DNA of 64,000 nt. Origin: Chloroflexota bacterium. Lineage in GTDB: Bacteria > Chloroflexota > Anaerolineae > Promineifilales > Promineifilaceae. The translations under genes were made by a program, and so were the position numbers. This document shows positions 9,425-18,224 of the stretch, piece by piece. How positions within the stretch are numbered: position 1 is the stretch's first letter; each line of letters opens with the position of its first letter. The notes beneath the pieces were generated by a model that saw only the letters and a program-made list of their open reading frames with translations, ran no database searches and was not told where the DNA came from. The stretch is taken from positions 5,150 to 69,149 of the forward strand of contig JAGNBF010000006.1 in the NCBI GenBank assembly GCA_018004935.1, in the 5' to 3' direction.

Positions 9425-11560
9425 ATGAAACCACCCAATCGTTCTTTACTTTTCTTAATCTTCTCTCTTAGCTTCGTTTTTGCCTGTAATACCGTACGTT
9501 TCGCCCTGGAAGGGACACCCACTCCAATTAGCCTGACGGCCACTACCATAGCCGTCACAACCAACAGTGCCGAAACACCCATCCCCACCGCCCCGCCACC
9601 GACTACAGATACCAATACACCCGAGCCGATAGCGCCAGCCACAGCCATACCGTTAGCCACAGTCGCGGCCGCGCAACCCACCTGGCTACCTCCCGCCCCT
9701 CCCATTGCCCCCTTCAGCGCCCAGACCATCACCAGCGACCAACAAACCACCTTCACCGAACTCCACCAGGCCATTCCCCCCAAACGAGACGACATTGCCC
9801 TGGCAATCAGCTACAACAACATACCCGTTCCCAGCCCCGCCCCTGACACCCCCAACAATATCACGCTAACCCCGGGTACAGAACGCACCTTCAACGTCCT
9901 GAACATAGACACCAACACCATCAGCCAGATCAACACCGTCCTATTGGCCGTTGGTGAACATGCTTACTTCTGGTTCGATACCGGCCCCGGCAGTTTTCAG
10001 CCCGATGAAAGCGACCTGGCCCTGGTCGCCGCCGAGTTCGATCTTATCTATGATGATGTAACCTTCTACTTTGGCCCCGAAGGGCAACCGGGCATTGATG
10101 GCGACCTGCGTGTCCACGTCATTAACGCTTCACCGCTCGTTTTGTGTGCGGTCACACTAGAAACCGCCAGCAATTGCGGCCTTTCCGGCTACTTCAGCGC
10201 GGCCGATGGCCTACCCGCCGCCATTAATGGCAATTCCAATGAACGAGATATGTTCGTAATGAATGTGGACAACTTCGGCCCCGGCTACTATCTCAGTGTT
10301 CTGGGACACGAATTTCGCCATATGATCGAAGATCATTATGACGTGGGCGATTGGGACTGGGAAGTTGAAGGATCGGCAACCCTGGCAATGGATTTGCTGG
10401 GTATTGAACAAGGGGCGGCACAACGGGCCAACTGGTTTCTCAGTGAACCTGATCAACAATTAAATAGTTGGCCTCGGGAGAGTGCCACCACACCGGGTTA
10501 CGGCCAGGGCTTCCTGATGAATCGTTATCTGTTTGACCGGTTAGGCGTAGATGCTTACCGCCAATTTGCTACCAGCCCTCTACCAGGCTTCTTTGCCGTA
10601 GATGCCGTCGCTGAGGCCAATGGGCTGAGCCTGACCGGTGAATCCTTGTGGCTGGACTGGTTGGTCGCCCTGGCTATCCACCGTGATCCCGAGGCCCCTG
10701 ACCTCTATCATTTTGGCACCGCTGGCCTGGATACCGTCGCCATGACGCGCCTCAATAATGCCCCTCGCGAGATTAACGCTACCGTTCACCAATACGCTTC
10801 TGATTATTACGACCTCAATGGCAATGGCGCTACGACCATCCAATTCGCGGGTGATACCCTCGTGCCTCTGTTTGAGATCACGCCCGCCTCTGGGGAATGG
10901 ATGTGGCTGGCCAACCGGGGCAATTACAGCGATATGCGCCTCACCCGCACGGTAGATTTAACCGCCGTTGATCACGCCACCTTGTTTTACGAAACTTATT
11001 ATGACATCGAACTGGGTTATGATTTTGCCTATGTGGCGGCCTCAGCCGATGGGGGTCAGACCTGGACAGGGTTAGTAGCGACACAGATGCAGGACGCGGC
11101 CGCGGATCCCTCTAATAGTGCCTATACTGCCCGTTTCTACACGGGTGAAAGTGATAATTGGGTTCAAGAACAAATTGATTTATCCCCCTATGCCGGACAA
11201 ATCATCCAACTGCGCTTCCAATACATTACCGACCCCATCCTGACCCATCCTGGCATCGCCTTCGACAACATCGCCATTCCCGAAATTGGCTTCTTCGATG
11301 ACGCAGAAACCGTAGCCGATGGCTGGCTGGCAGAAGGGTTCCATCGCGTAACGGCTTATATGCCCCAAACCTGGCATGTACAATTAATCACTTTTGCTGA
11401 GGAAACGGTGAGTGTTCAGCCATTGACTTTGGCGACAGACCAAACTGGTACCATAACGCTTAACCTGGATAACAGTCGCGGCCGCGTTATCATTATCGTC
11501 GCGGCTTCGGCCCCAGCCACATTAGAACTGGGCCATTACCGCCTGATCGTAAACCCGTAA
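9425..11560 (+). CDS. Lipoprotein zinc metalloprotease, M6/immune-inhibitor-A-like
   Basis: 711 residues. N-terminus MKPPNRSLLFLIFSLSFVFAC is a lipoprotein signal with a lipobox ending at Cys21, followed by a Thr/Pro-rich linker (to ~115) typical of surface proteins. The catalytic zincin motif is VLGHEFRHMIEDHYD (HExxH) with a downstream WEVEGSATLAMD (extra Glu), as in gluzincin-like peptidases. C-terminal beta-sandwich regions (SADGGQTWTGLVATQ, FDNIAIPEIGFFDDAE) match the extracellular modules of immune inhibitor A-type (M6) proteases. It probably acts outside the cell, anchored by its lipid. Substrate unknown. Lipid anchoring makes the divergent Lgt-like gene at 22681 relevant. Confidence 0.82.
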   Translation: MKPPNRSLLFLIFSLSFVFACNTVRFALEGTPTPISLTATTIAVTTNSAETPIPTAPPPTTDTNTPEPIAPATAIPLATVAAAQPTWLPPAPPIAPFSAQTITSDQQTTFTELHQAIPPKRDDIALAISYNNIPVPSPAPDTPNNITLTPGTERTFNVLNIDTNTISQINTVLLAVGEHAYFWFDTGPGSFQPDESDLALVAAEFDLIYDDVTFYFGPEGQPGIDGDLRVHVINASPLVLCAVTLETASNCGLSGYFSAADGLPAAINGNSNERDMFVMNVDNFGPGYYLSVLGHEFRHMIEDHYDVGDWDWEVEGSATLAMDLLGIEQGAAQRANWFLSEPDQQLNSWPRESATTPGYGQGFLMNRYLFDRLGVDAYRQFATSPLPGFFAVDAVAEANGLSLTGESLWLDWLVALAIHRDPEAPDLYHFGTAGLDTVAMTRLNNAPREINATVHQYASDYYDLNGNGATTIQFAGDTLVPLFEITPASGEWMWLANRGNYSDMRLTRTVDLTAVDHATLFYETYYDIELGYDFAYVAASADGGQTWTGLVATQMQDAAADPSNSAYTARFYTGESDNWVQEQIDLSPYAGQIIQLRFQYITDPILTHPGIAFDNIAIPEIGFFDDAETVADGWLAEGFHRVTAYMPQTWHVQLITFAEETVSVQPLTLATDQTGTITLNLDNSRGRVIIIVAASAPATLELGHYRLIVNP

Positions 11561-11683
11561 AAAAAATGGAGGGCACCCTTTCCCAGGGAAAATGAGACTT
11601 TGGGCATACTGTGGTTGTCAAAACCCCCCTCCTTTGCTAACATCGTACTTCGCTAAATCCATAAGAGGAGTGTACTATCAGCC

Positions 11684-12190
11684 ATGAAAGTGCTGTTAAG
11701 AGAAGACGTCGAAAAGTTAGGTTATGCTGGTGAAGTCCATACCGTCGCCGATGGTTATGGGCGTAATTTCTTGATTCCCCGGGGGTTCGCCGTCAAAGCA
11801 ACCGACCAGGCTATGAATCAGGCCAAAATCTGGCGCGAAAAAGCAGCCGCTCGCCGTGCCCAACTAAAAGCGCAACATGATGATCTGTCTAAGCGTATTG
11901 CCGCTGTGACTCTCAAATTTGTCGCCAAGGCTGGAGACAAAGGCAAACTGTACGGTTCCATCACCATGAACGATGTAACTGAAAAGTTAAATGCGGTTTT
12001 AGGCACATCTCTGGACCGTCGCCTCGTAGAAGGGGATCCGTTACGCCAATTGGGCACACATCACATCACCGTGCGCCTGAGTGGTGATTATCAGCCCCAA
12101 ATAACGGTGATCATCCAGTCAGAAGAGGAAGCCGCCGCGGCCGCTCAACCCGCTCCAACTCCCGAAGTCGTCGAGATTCCGGCGGAGTAA
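11684..12190 (+). CDS. rplI: Ribosomal protein bL9
   Basis: 168 residues. N-terminal L9 signature: MKVLLREDVEKLGYAGEVHTVADGYGRNFLIPRGFA; then the long connecting helix (MNQAKIWREKAAARRAQLKA) and the C-terminal domain (GSITMNDVTEK, HHITVRLSGDYQP). L9 binds 23S rRNA at the base of the L1 stalk in the large subunit. Most homologues are ~150 residues; here an Ala/Pro/Glu-rich tail of about 20 residues is added, and GCGGCCGC (12137) supplies part of its alanine run. The ribosome-binding site AGAGGAGTG precedes the ATG. It stands alone instead of in the usual rpsF-ssb-rpsR-rplI operon. Confidence 0.97.
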   Translation: MKVLLREDVEKLGYAGEVHTVADGYGRNFLIPRGFAVKATDQAMNQAKIWREKAAARRAQLKAQHDDLSKRIAAVTLKFVAKAGDKGKLYGSITMNDVTEKLNAVLGTSLDRRLVEGDPLRQLGTHHITVRLSGDYQPQITVIIQSEEEAAAAAQPAPTPEVVEIPAE

Positions 12191-12223
12191 CATTTTGTCC
12201 AATTACTCATCATTAGTGTAGGC

Positions 12224-12262
12224 GAACCGTATCACCCTGTGATATGGTTCGTTTACTTTTGT
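12224..12262 (+). terminator. Hairpin downstream of rplI
   Basis: A 12-bp stem GAACCGTATCAC/GTGATATGGTTC (12224-12235 and 12239-12250, loop CCT) is followed by a T-rich stretch (GTTTACTTTT). It fits a rho-independent terminator for rplI, although the U-tract is interrupted. A second small hairpin, GTCAGGCA/TGCCTGAC (12288-12310), sits just before the next start codon. Confidence 0.55.
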
Positions 12263-12318
12263 TGCCTTTTGGGAGACAACCTTATCTGTCAGGCACCTGG
12301 TTTGCCTGACCCAATTGT

Positions 12319-13248
12319 ATGGACGAACTGGGCATCATTCTCCGCGAAGCCCGCGAAGCCAAAGGAATGACTCTGGCCGACGTGCAGGAAGAAATCCGCA
12401 TTGGCACAAAATTCCTGGAAGCATTAGAAACCGGACAATTTCAGCAATTACCTACCCCTGTGCACGCGCGTGGGTATTTGCGTAATTATGCCCGCTTTTT
12501 AGGGTTAGACCCTCAGCCCCTCCTGGAACGGTTAGAGTTAAGCTACACCTACCAGAGCCAGGGCAAACGACCCGCTCCCCCCCCCCAGGCCGAAATCAAC
12601 CCCGACAAACCGCTCCAATTGCCCCATGATCACCCCTTATTCCGCCCGGTCAATATGGAAATGGGCACGGGCAGTGGCGAAGGTAGTACCGGCTCCATCG
12701 TCCGCTTTGCCATTATTATCGCCCTCCTCGTTACCATTGCTCTAATTGCCACCCGCATCATGAACCTACGTTCCCAGGCTCCCGCCGGGAGCAACAATAC
12801 CCCAGAGGCTGGCCTGTTAGAGTTTGTCCAGGGTTTGCTTGAGGGTGAGAGTACACCGGAACCGGCCGCGGCCGCGACAGAAGACCCACTCTCCCCTTTC
12901 CCCGTTCCCAATACCGACATCATCACCTCCACCGAACGGAGTCAGACCACCATCATCTCTGTGCCAACCCCTGAACCCACCCGACCGACCCTCCCCGCCA
13001 CGATGGAAACAATCCAACTTCGGCTCGATATCGTGGAACGTACCTGGGTACGCATCACCATAGATGACACCATCGTTTTTGAAGGGCAAATAGAACCCGG
13101 GGAATTGCTCCAATATGAAGCCACCAGCACCGCCAATCTACGCGCCAGCAATGGGATCGGCATCATCGTAACCGTAAATGGGGTACAATTGGGCAAATTG
13201 GGGGACCGTCAGGAAGTAATTGACGAAACGTGGCAAACCACAAACTGA
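12319..13248 (+). CDS. RodZ-like helix-turn-helix membrane protein
   Basis: 309 residues. N-terminal HTH_25 domain: GIILREAREAKGMTLADVQE, ..IRIGTKFLEALETGQF.., VHARGYLRNYARFLGLD, as in RodZ. One transmembrane segment at ~132-153 (IVRFAIIIALLVTIALIAT) is followed by a Pro/Thr/Ala-rich linker and a C-terminal DUF4115-type beta domain (LRLDIVERTWVRITIDD, FEGQIEPGELLQY, VTVNGVQLGKLG). RodZ couples MreB to the wall-synthesis machinery; in this lineage RodZ-like proteins need not have MreB partners, so shape control is only inferred. No good Shine-Dalgarno precedes the ATG. Confidence 0.85.
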   Translation: MDELGIILREAREAKGMTLADVQEEIRIGTKFLEALETGQFQQLPTPVHARGYLRNYARFLGLDPQPLLERLELSYTYQSQGKRPAPPPQAEINPDKPLQLPHDHPLFRPVNMEMGTGSGEGSTGSIVRFAIIIALLVTIALIATRIMNLRSQAPAGSNNTPEAGLLEFVQGLLEGESTPEPAAAATEDPLSPFPVPNTDIITSTERSQTTIISVPTPEPTRPTLPATMETIQLRLDIVERTWVRITIDDTIVFEGQIEPGELLQYEATSTANLRASNGIGIIVTVNGVQLGKLGDRQEVIDETWQTTN

Positions 13249-13279
13249 TAGTGACCAGTGTCGTAACCAGTGAAGCGTC

Positions 13280-13318
13280 AAACGTCAGAGGCCGCAACGA
13301 CCTCTGACGTTTGTTTTT
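13280..13318 (+). terminator. Rho-independent terminator
   Basis: A perfect 12-bp stem AAACGTCAGAGG/CCTCTGACGTTT (13280-13291 and 13301-13312) with a nine-base loop, followed by GTTTTTAT. It separates the RodZ-like gene from rimO, whose ATG lies ten bases beyond. Confidence 0.9.
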
Positions 13319-13327
13319 ATGTGATTT

Positions 13328-14713
13328 ATGAGCTTAGCTAAACGTAAAAAACAGTTTCATCTTGTCAGTCTGGGGTGTAGTAAAAACACCGTAGACTCCG
13401 AAAGCATGGCCCAACTGCTAATGCGGGCCGGATTTAATGGCACCGCCGAAGCCGATGAGGCCGGGGTGTTGATTGTCAATACCTGCGGCTTTATCGAAGC
13501 GGCTCGCCAGGAGTCCATTGATACCTTGCGCGAACTCGTCAGCCACAAACGGGGCGACCAACTGGTGATCGCCGCCGGGTGTATGGCCCAACGGTATGGT
13601 TCGGAAGTGGTGCAATGGGTTCCCGGCATTGATGGCGTCATCGGCACGCGCCGCTGGATGGACATCGTGCCGTTTGTGCGCGAATTGCGCCGCCGCAAGC
13701 ACCCGGAACCGCGTTATCACCTGCCCGATGAGGCGGCCACGGTGGGTCAGGATGAGCGAAATACGCTCCGCGCCGCCATTCAGGGCCACTCCGCCTACCT
13801 GAAAATCTCCGATGGCTGTCGCCGCCCCTGCGCTTTCTGCGCTATCCCGGAAATCAAGGGAACGCACGTCAGCCGCCCGGTGCAACAAATCGTGGCCGAA
13901 GCGGTGCGCTTACAGGAGTTGGGCATCCGCGAGGTGATGTTGATTGCCCAGGACACAACTGATTATGGGCATGACCTGGGGCTGAAGAATGGGCTGAGTC
14001 ATTTATTAAAGGAAATCGTCGCGGCCGCGCCCGGCATAGATTGGCTCCGGCTCATGTACGCCTACCCCGGCTACGTTACCGACGAACTGATCGAAACGAT
14101 GGCGACCACCCCGCAAATCCTGCCCTACCTGGACATTCCGCTCCAGCACGGCCACCGGGAAACCCTGAAACGAATGCGCCGCCCCGCCAACATTGACTGG
14201 GTGTACCAGACCGTCGAGAAACTCCGCACCGCCATGCCCAACCTGGCTATCCGCACCACCTTCATCGTGGGCTACCCTGGCGAAACGGAAGAGGAGTTTG
14301 CCGGATTGAAACAGTTCGTGCGCGATTTGCGCTTCGACCGGGTGGGGGTATTCACCTACTCCTTTGAAGCCTCAACCCCATCCGGTTTGTTGCCCGATCA
14401 GGTCCCAGAGGCAATTAAAGAAGCCCGGCGGGATGAGTTGATGGAGCTACAACAGCACATTTCGCTGGAGAAAAACCAGCAATTTGTGGGTCAAACCCTG
14501 CCCGTTTTGGTCGAAGGGTACGGCGACAACATCAGCATCGCCCGCAGTTACCGTGACGCGCCGGAGATTGACGGCCTGGTGCTGGTTCCCGGCCAACTGC
14601 CCATCGGCGAAATCGTGCCGGTGAAGATTGATGGGGCCATGACCTATGATTTGACGGGTCATCCCGAAGGGACGGAGATGTTGATGGGGTTGGATGCGTT
14701 GCGGGTGGGGTAA
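13328..14713 (+). CDS. rimO: Ribosomal protein uS12 methylthiotransferase RimO
   Basis: 461 residues. The enzyme adds a methylthio group to an aspartate of ribosomal protein S12. The N-terminal UPF0004 domain has its three cluster cysteines (SLGCSKNTVDSE, VNTCGFIEAARQESI, AAGCMAQRY). The radical SAM domain has CRRPCAFCAIP, the CxxxCxxC binding the SAM-cleaving [4Fe-4S] cluster, and the C-terminal TRAM domain begins around residue 390. FCAIPEIKGTHVSRP and the LGCSKN start resemble RimO more than MiaB. Normal length for the family. Overlapping open frames on the other strand are shadows. Confidence 0.95.
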   Translation: MSLAKRKKQFHLVSLGCSKNTVDSESMAQLLMRAGFNGTAEADEAGVLIVNTCGFIEAARQESIDTLRELVSHKRGDQLVIAAGCMAQRYGSEVVQWVPGIDGVIGTRRWMDIVPFVRELRRRKHPEPRYHLPDEAATVGQDERNTLRAAIQGHSAYLKISDGCRRPCAFCAIPEIKGTHVSRPVQQIVAEAVRLQELGIREVMLIAQDTTDYGHDLGLKNGLSHLLKEIVAAAPGIDWLRLMYAYPGYVTDELIETMATTPQILPYLDIPLQHGHRETLKRMRRPANIDWVYQTVEKLRTAMPNLAIRTTFIVGYPGETEEEFAGLKQFVRDLRFDRVGVFTYSFEASTPSGLLPDQVPEAIKEARRDELMELQQHISLEKNQQFVGQTLPVLVEGYGDNISIARSYRDAPEIDGLVLVPGQLPIGEIVPVKIDGAMTYDLTGHPEGTEMLMGLDALRVG

Positions 14714-14743
14714 TAAGTAAGGCTTGATGCGTATTACCATTTG

Positions 14744-14774
14744 CTGCTGACTGTTCACTGCTGACTGTTCACTT
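14744..14774. repeat. Heptanucleotide tandem repeat
   Basis: Alternating heptamers CTGCTGA, CTGTTCA, CTGCTGA, CTGTTCA (14744-14771) lie between rimO and the next start. They belong to the short heptamer-run class also seen at 15535 and 21786. Confidence 0.85.
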
Positions 14775-14781
14775 TTTTCCT

Positions 14782-15813
14782 ATGAGTCTCATTCTAAGTG
14801 CAAGTCCCGATTTTCAAAACCTGGCCGTGGATGAATTGAAACAGGCCCTGACGAGTCGTTATTCCGGTTTACGGAAGCTGGATGAAGGGGTCTGGTTGAT
14901 GGAAGGGGTGTCGTTTTGGGATGTGGGGGAACGGTGGCGCAAACAGCCGCCGATTTTTGCCCATCATATTTGCCCGGCGCAGGTGATCGTTCCGTTTACG
15001 AACGCGGCCGCGCTCACCCAAACCATCGCTGATGAATTACTCGGCTACATTGACGCCACCCAACCTTTCTCCGTGCAAACGCGGGTGCTGGGGGATGGAC
15101 CAGTTAAGCCGTTTGAGGTGAACAAAGCGGTGGCGGATATGGTTGCGGCCGCGACCTCAGCCCCTCTCAACATTCGCCAGCCGGAACAAATTCTCTCTAT
15201 CGTTATCGCCGGGGGAATGGCTTACCTGGGCGTCTCCTGGGTGGAGCATAATTTGTCTAATTGGGCGGGGGGCGTCCACCGTTTTGCTCGCCGTGAAGGG
15301 CAGATCAGCCGGGCGGAGTTTAAGCTGTTGGAAGCGTTGGACGTGTTTAAGATCACCTTGCCGGATCGCGGCCGCGCCCTCGATTTAGGGGCCGCTCCGG
15401 GGGGTTGGACCGCCATCCTGCGCCAGAAAGGGTTTACCGTCGTCGCCGTTGACCCCGCCGAACTTCATCCCACCCTCAAACAAGATCGCGGCGTGCAACA
15501 TCGCCGCCTCATCGCCGAAACCTACCTGGAAACGCTCAGCCCTCAGCCCTCAGCACTCAGCCCTTTCGCCGTCATCGTCAACGACATGCGCCAGGACGCC
15601 CGTGACTCCGCCCGGCTGATGGTCGCCTTTCGCCCTTATCTGGCCGATGACGGGCTGGCGTTGATGAGTTTTAAACTGCCGGAGCAGAAGCCGTTGGGGA
15701 TTGTGGAGCAGGGGTTGGCGATTTTGCGGGAAAGGTATGTGATTGCCGGGGCGCGGCAATTGTTTCACAACCGGCAGGAGATTGCGGTGTATTTGCGGGG
15801 GATGAGAGATTGA
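14782..15813 (+). CDS. RlmM-like/FtsJ-type rRNA methyltransferase
   Basis: 343 residues. The N-terminal half is THUMP/RlmM-like (LILSASPDFQNLAVDEL; TQPFSVQTRVLG; VSWVEHNLSNWAGGVHRF). The C-terminal half is an FtsJ-type SAM domain: EFKLLEALDVF, RALDLGAAPGGWTAIL (motif I), VVAVDPAEL, VNDMRQDARDSA and ALMSFKLPEQ, placing it nearest the RlmM/Trm family of 2'-O ribose methyltransferases. The substrate is probably rRNA but is unproven. A heptamer run, CTCAGCC x4 (15535-15562), is embedded in the gene and encodes LSPQPSALSPF between SAM-domain strands, an apparent in-frame expansion. The gene directly abuts a truncated DUF5615 fragment. Confidence 0.82.
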   Translation: MSLILSASPDFQNLAVDELKQALTSRYSGLRKLDEGVWLMEGVSFWDVGERWRKQPPIFAHHICPAQVIVPFTNAAALTQTIADELLGYIDATQPFSVQTRVLGDGPVKPFEVNKAVADMVAAATSAPLNIRQPEQILSIVIAGGMAYLGVSWVEHNLSNWAGGVHRFARREGQISRAEFKLLEALDVFKITLPDRGRALDLGAAPGGWTAILRQKGFTVVAVDPAELHPTLKQDRGVQHRRLIAETYLETLSPQPSALSPFAVIVNDMRQDARDSARLMVAFRPYLADDGLALMSFKLPEQKPLGIVEQGLAILRERYVIAGARQLFHNRQEIAVYLRGMRD

Positions 15814-16063
15814 ACGGGGGCATGATGTCACACGCACCCCGACCGACTGGATGCCCCCGGATGCCAGTGATCGCCAACAATTGCTAGAAGCGACGGCTCG
15901 CGGCCGCGTACTCTTCACCTTCAACGTGCGTGATTTTGTCCATCTGTCCAGAGAATACCCCGAACACGGAGGCATCATTCTGGCCCACCAACGCGAATGG
16001 ACGCTCCCCTCCTTGATTACCACTCTTGATCGCCTTCTCGCTGAAACTACGGCCGAAATGTGA
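15806..16063 (+). pseudogene. 5'-truncated DUF5615-like (PIN-like) fragment
   Basis: The frame reads EIERGHDVTRTPTDWMPPDASDRQQLLEAT... then GRVLFTFNVRDFVHLSREYPEHGGIIL, matching the middle and end of DUF5615 (Mut7-C/PIN-like) toxin-type proteins. The usual first ~35 residues, with their catalytic aspartates, are missing. An in-frame TGA at 15803 lies inside the 3' end of the preceding methyltransferase gene, and no start codon precedes the homologous part. The internal ATG at 15851 would give only 70 residues. Probably a remnant of a toxin-antitoxin-type gene. GCGGCCGC occurs at 15900. Confidence 0.65.
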
Positions 16064-16068
16064 TCCGG

Positions 16069-16218
16069 TCAGACACGTTGGCTCAACGATTGGCGTAAGC
16101 CCTGACGCGCCTCATTTTCGCCCCCCAAAGGCAAAATAGCTTGTGTTAAGCGGGTCATATCATAAGCAAAAATCGGCCCGTTTAGCGGCCCAAAACTGCC
16201 TGAATGGGCACTCCCACT
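16069..16218 (-). pseudogene. C-terminal gene remnant (unidentified)
   Basis: On the minus strand a 49-codon frame, opening right after a stop, reads like protein: SGSAHSGSFGPLNGPIFAYD then MTRLTQAILPLGGENEARQG and a short tail to a TGA. There is no start and the family is not recognised. It may be the end of a protein whose 5' part is deleted or frameshifted. It lies between two other damaged or mobile-looking genes. Confidence 0.35.
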
Positions 16219-16250
16219 TTAATCAACGCTCCAGATCGCCTACTCACCGA

Positions 16251-17861
16251 TCATTCACCCCATAACTCGCCCAGGCGGACCAGATAAACATGTAGGGTTA
16301 CGTTATCTCTAACGATGGTAAATTCCAGTTCATCCTGTGTCAGCTTGCCATACACATGCGGCCGGGCATGAAAAACCACATAATACCCGGTAGATTGACC
16401 TTCACTTTGCAGGTAATGGAGCAGTTGGGCAATGCCCTGGTCAAATTTCTCCGGCCCACGCCAGATTTTCGTCTCAATAATATAGCGGGTTCCCCGATAA
16501 ATATGGATGAGGTCAAGGCGTCCATCGCCGCTGGGTACTTCACTCAACACGGCTCCTTCCCCCAGTCGCCGCACAATAGCCTCAAGATAAGCCATGAGCA
16601 GATATTGCCCCGTTGCTTCCTGGGGGGTGGGGCTTACTTTGAACGCCTCTTTACCGCGCCGCTCCACAAACTGCCGAAAACGGGACAGAATTTCAGCCAT
16701 CTGTAATCCGCCAGCCGTGATATGGTGGCGAAAATCATAACTGTTACTCAATATTTCGCCTTGCAGACCAAAACCAGAGGGGCGAAGGGCCGTCAACAGA
16801 ACCTGACGATAAATGGGGTTGCTAATCTGGCAGTTGTCGTCTTCCCGCCGGGAGATAATCCCCTGTGCATGTAGGGTATTGACGAGGGGATCATTCAGAT
16901 TAAACGAATACGGTTCGCCAAAGAGAATGCTCAAAATCGTTTCGGGATGTTCGCGGCCATGACGGGTCAGGGTTTCAAAATTGTAATTACTTTCCCGAAC
17001 CAACTGCTGGACAGCCAGTTCCAAATCAGCTATCTCAATGGGTCTGGCTCGATCCGTCACGATTTCTTCTGTCAAAATCGCGGCGGTACGATTGACGAGA
17101 AAGGGATGTCCCCCCGTCAAATCGAACAGTCGGCTGATGGTCTCCACAGTAAAGCTTTGCCCGGTATCGGCTGTGTATTGGGCTAAAAGCATCTCGATCT
17201 CCGGCAAGGAGAATTCAGATAAACGCACCTGACGGGCAATATTGAAGGGTGAACTTCGTCCTAAATTCAGGCGAGCAATGTTTTGTAACCCCACCAGGAC
17301 AACACTATGTAGCGGCCGCGGCGGGGGCGAGTCCAGATAAATCTGCCGCCAGAGTTGAAGCAAGGGTGAAATAGCCTCCAGGGGCGTCGCATCGAATTCG
17401 TCTACTATCAGCACGATCCGCCAGGAAGCGAGAAGTTGGGCCAGGGTTTTGTAACCCCGCAATAAAGCGACAAAATGGGTAGGCGGCGTAGCAAACAGGG
17501 CTTCCACTTCAGCCACCTGCGGCAACTGTTTTTCTCTCACCACCGCCAGGACATCTTCCCCTAACTCAAACCAATAACCAGCCAGAAACTCTGTCAGTGA
17601 AGCCCGCTCAAAAGCTTCAAAGCTCAACGTCACCACAAGGAACCCTTCCCGGCTTTGTAACCCGGCGGCAATCTGGCGCAGAAGCGTTGTTTTCCCCATC
17701 TGCCGGGGAGCATAAAGGGTAAAGTAATGACCTTGTTCAATTTCCGTCACAAAGGTCGTTACCAGTTCATTCCGAGGCACGGTGTAATGTTCAGTGGGAT
17801 TGACCGGTCCGTGGGTGTTGAAATAGCGTGCGTGTCGCATCATCATCAGTTCACGATACAT
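16251..17861 (-). CDS. AAA-type ATPase fused to a PD-(D/E)XK nuclease-like domain
   Basis: 536 residues. N-terminal ATPase: Walker A YAPRQMGKTTLLRQI (residues ~55-70), Walker B WRIVLIVDEFDAT (~145) and a helical lid with a winged-helix region. The C-terminal ~110 residues are a PD-(D/E)XK nuclease fold: GDGRLDLIHIYRGTRYIIETKIW, where the Asp of RLDLIH and the ETK form the catalytic D..ExK signature. The fusion matches the AAA_34/PDDEXK_9-type proteins that are abundant, often multicopy and mobile-looking in Chloroflexota, Bacteroidota and cyanobacteria. Their function is unproven and may be defence-related or a selfish element. The start is the first of several ATGs. Confidence 0.82.
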   Translation of the reverse strand: MYRELMMMRHARYFNTHGPVNPTEHYTVPRNELVTTFVTEIEQGHYFTLYAPRQMGKTTLLRQIAAGLQSREGFLVVTLSFEAFERASLTEFLAGYWFELGEDVLAVVREKQLPQVAEVEALFATPPTHFVALLRGYKTLAQLLASWRIVLIVDEFDATPLEAISPLLQLWRQIYLDSPPPRPLHSVVLVGLQNIARLNLGRSSPFNIARQVRLSEFSLPEIEMLLAQYTADTGQSFTVETISRLFDLTGGHPFLVNRTAAILTEEIVTDRARPIEIADLELAVQQLVRESNYNFETLTRHGREHPETILSILFGEPYSFNLNDPLVNTLHAQGIISRREDDNCQISNPIYRQVLLTALRPSGFGLQGEILSNSYDFRHHITAGGLQMAEILSRFRQFVERRGKEAFKVSPTPQEATGQYLLMAYLEAIVRRLGEGAVLSEVPSGDGRLDLIHIYRGTRYIIETKIWRGPEKFDQGIAQLLHYLQSEGQSTGYYVVFHARPHVYGKLTQDELEFTIVRDNVTLHVYLVRLGELWGE

Positions 17862-18224
17862 TACTCGACTGTGGCAAATTTTAGGTCTACCTCTGCATGT
17901 AGCACAACCTTTCCAGGCTGTGTCTTCTCTGGCGAAAACAAAATCACCGGAGTCGAAACCATAACAGATGTCTACATGATAGCTGTTTTGTACCGTTTCA
18001 ACCAGATGGAGATAAGGGGAAGGGTGTGCGTCAAATCAGTGGATAGTTTAGGATCACAACTAGCATGGTCTGGCGCGGAGTAATTGGCTTAGACTAACCG
18101 GATAATGGCGTCAAGATAATCCTTTTCCACTAGTAGTTCAACAAACTTATTCCGTCGAATAGCTGTGGCCGGTCTCCTGACCGTGCCACCACCTTCCAAC
18201 CGATAAATCTTGTCTGTCGCACTA
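17862..18224. other. Repeat-rich intergenic segment with possible gene tail
   Basis: Contains a hairpin-repeat relative (AGCACAACCTTTCCAGGCTG, about 17898) and an R2 copy in minus orientation at 18166-18190 (GGCCGGTCTCCTGACCGTGC). Minus-strand codons around 18089-18165 (RRNKFVELLVEKDYLDAII) look protein-like and run out of the R2 repeat, so a small gene downstream of the 126-residue protein may have been interrupted by the repeat. No intact gene is seen. Confidence 0.4.

Noticed and set aside
13418-13888. Antisense open frame within rimO (and similar frames at 1054-1452, 4372-4620, 12817-13113)
   Set aside because: They are GC-driven shadows of well-supported genes; no homology-like blocks.
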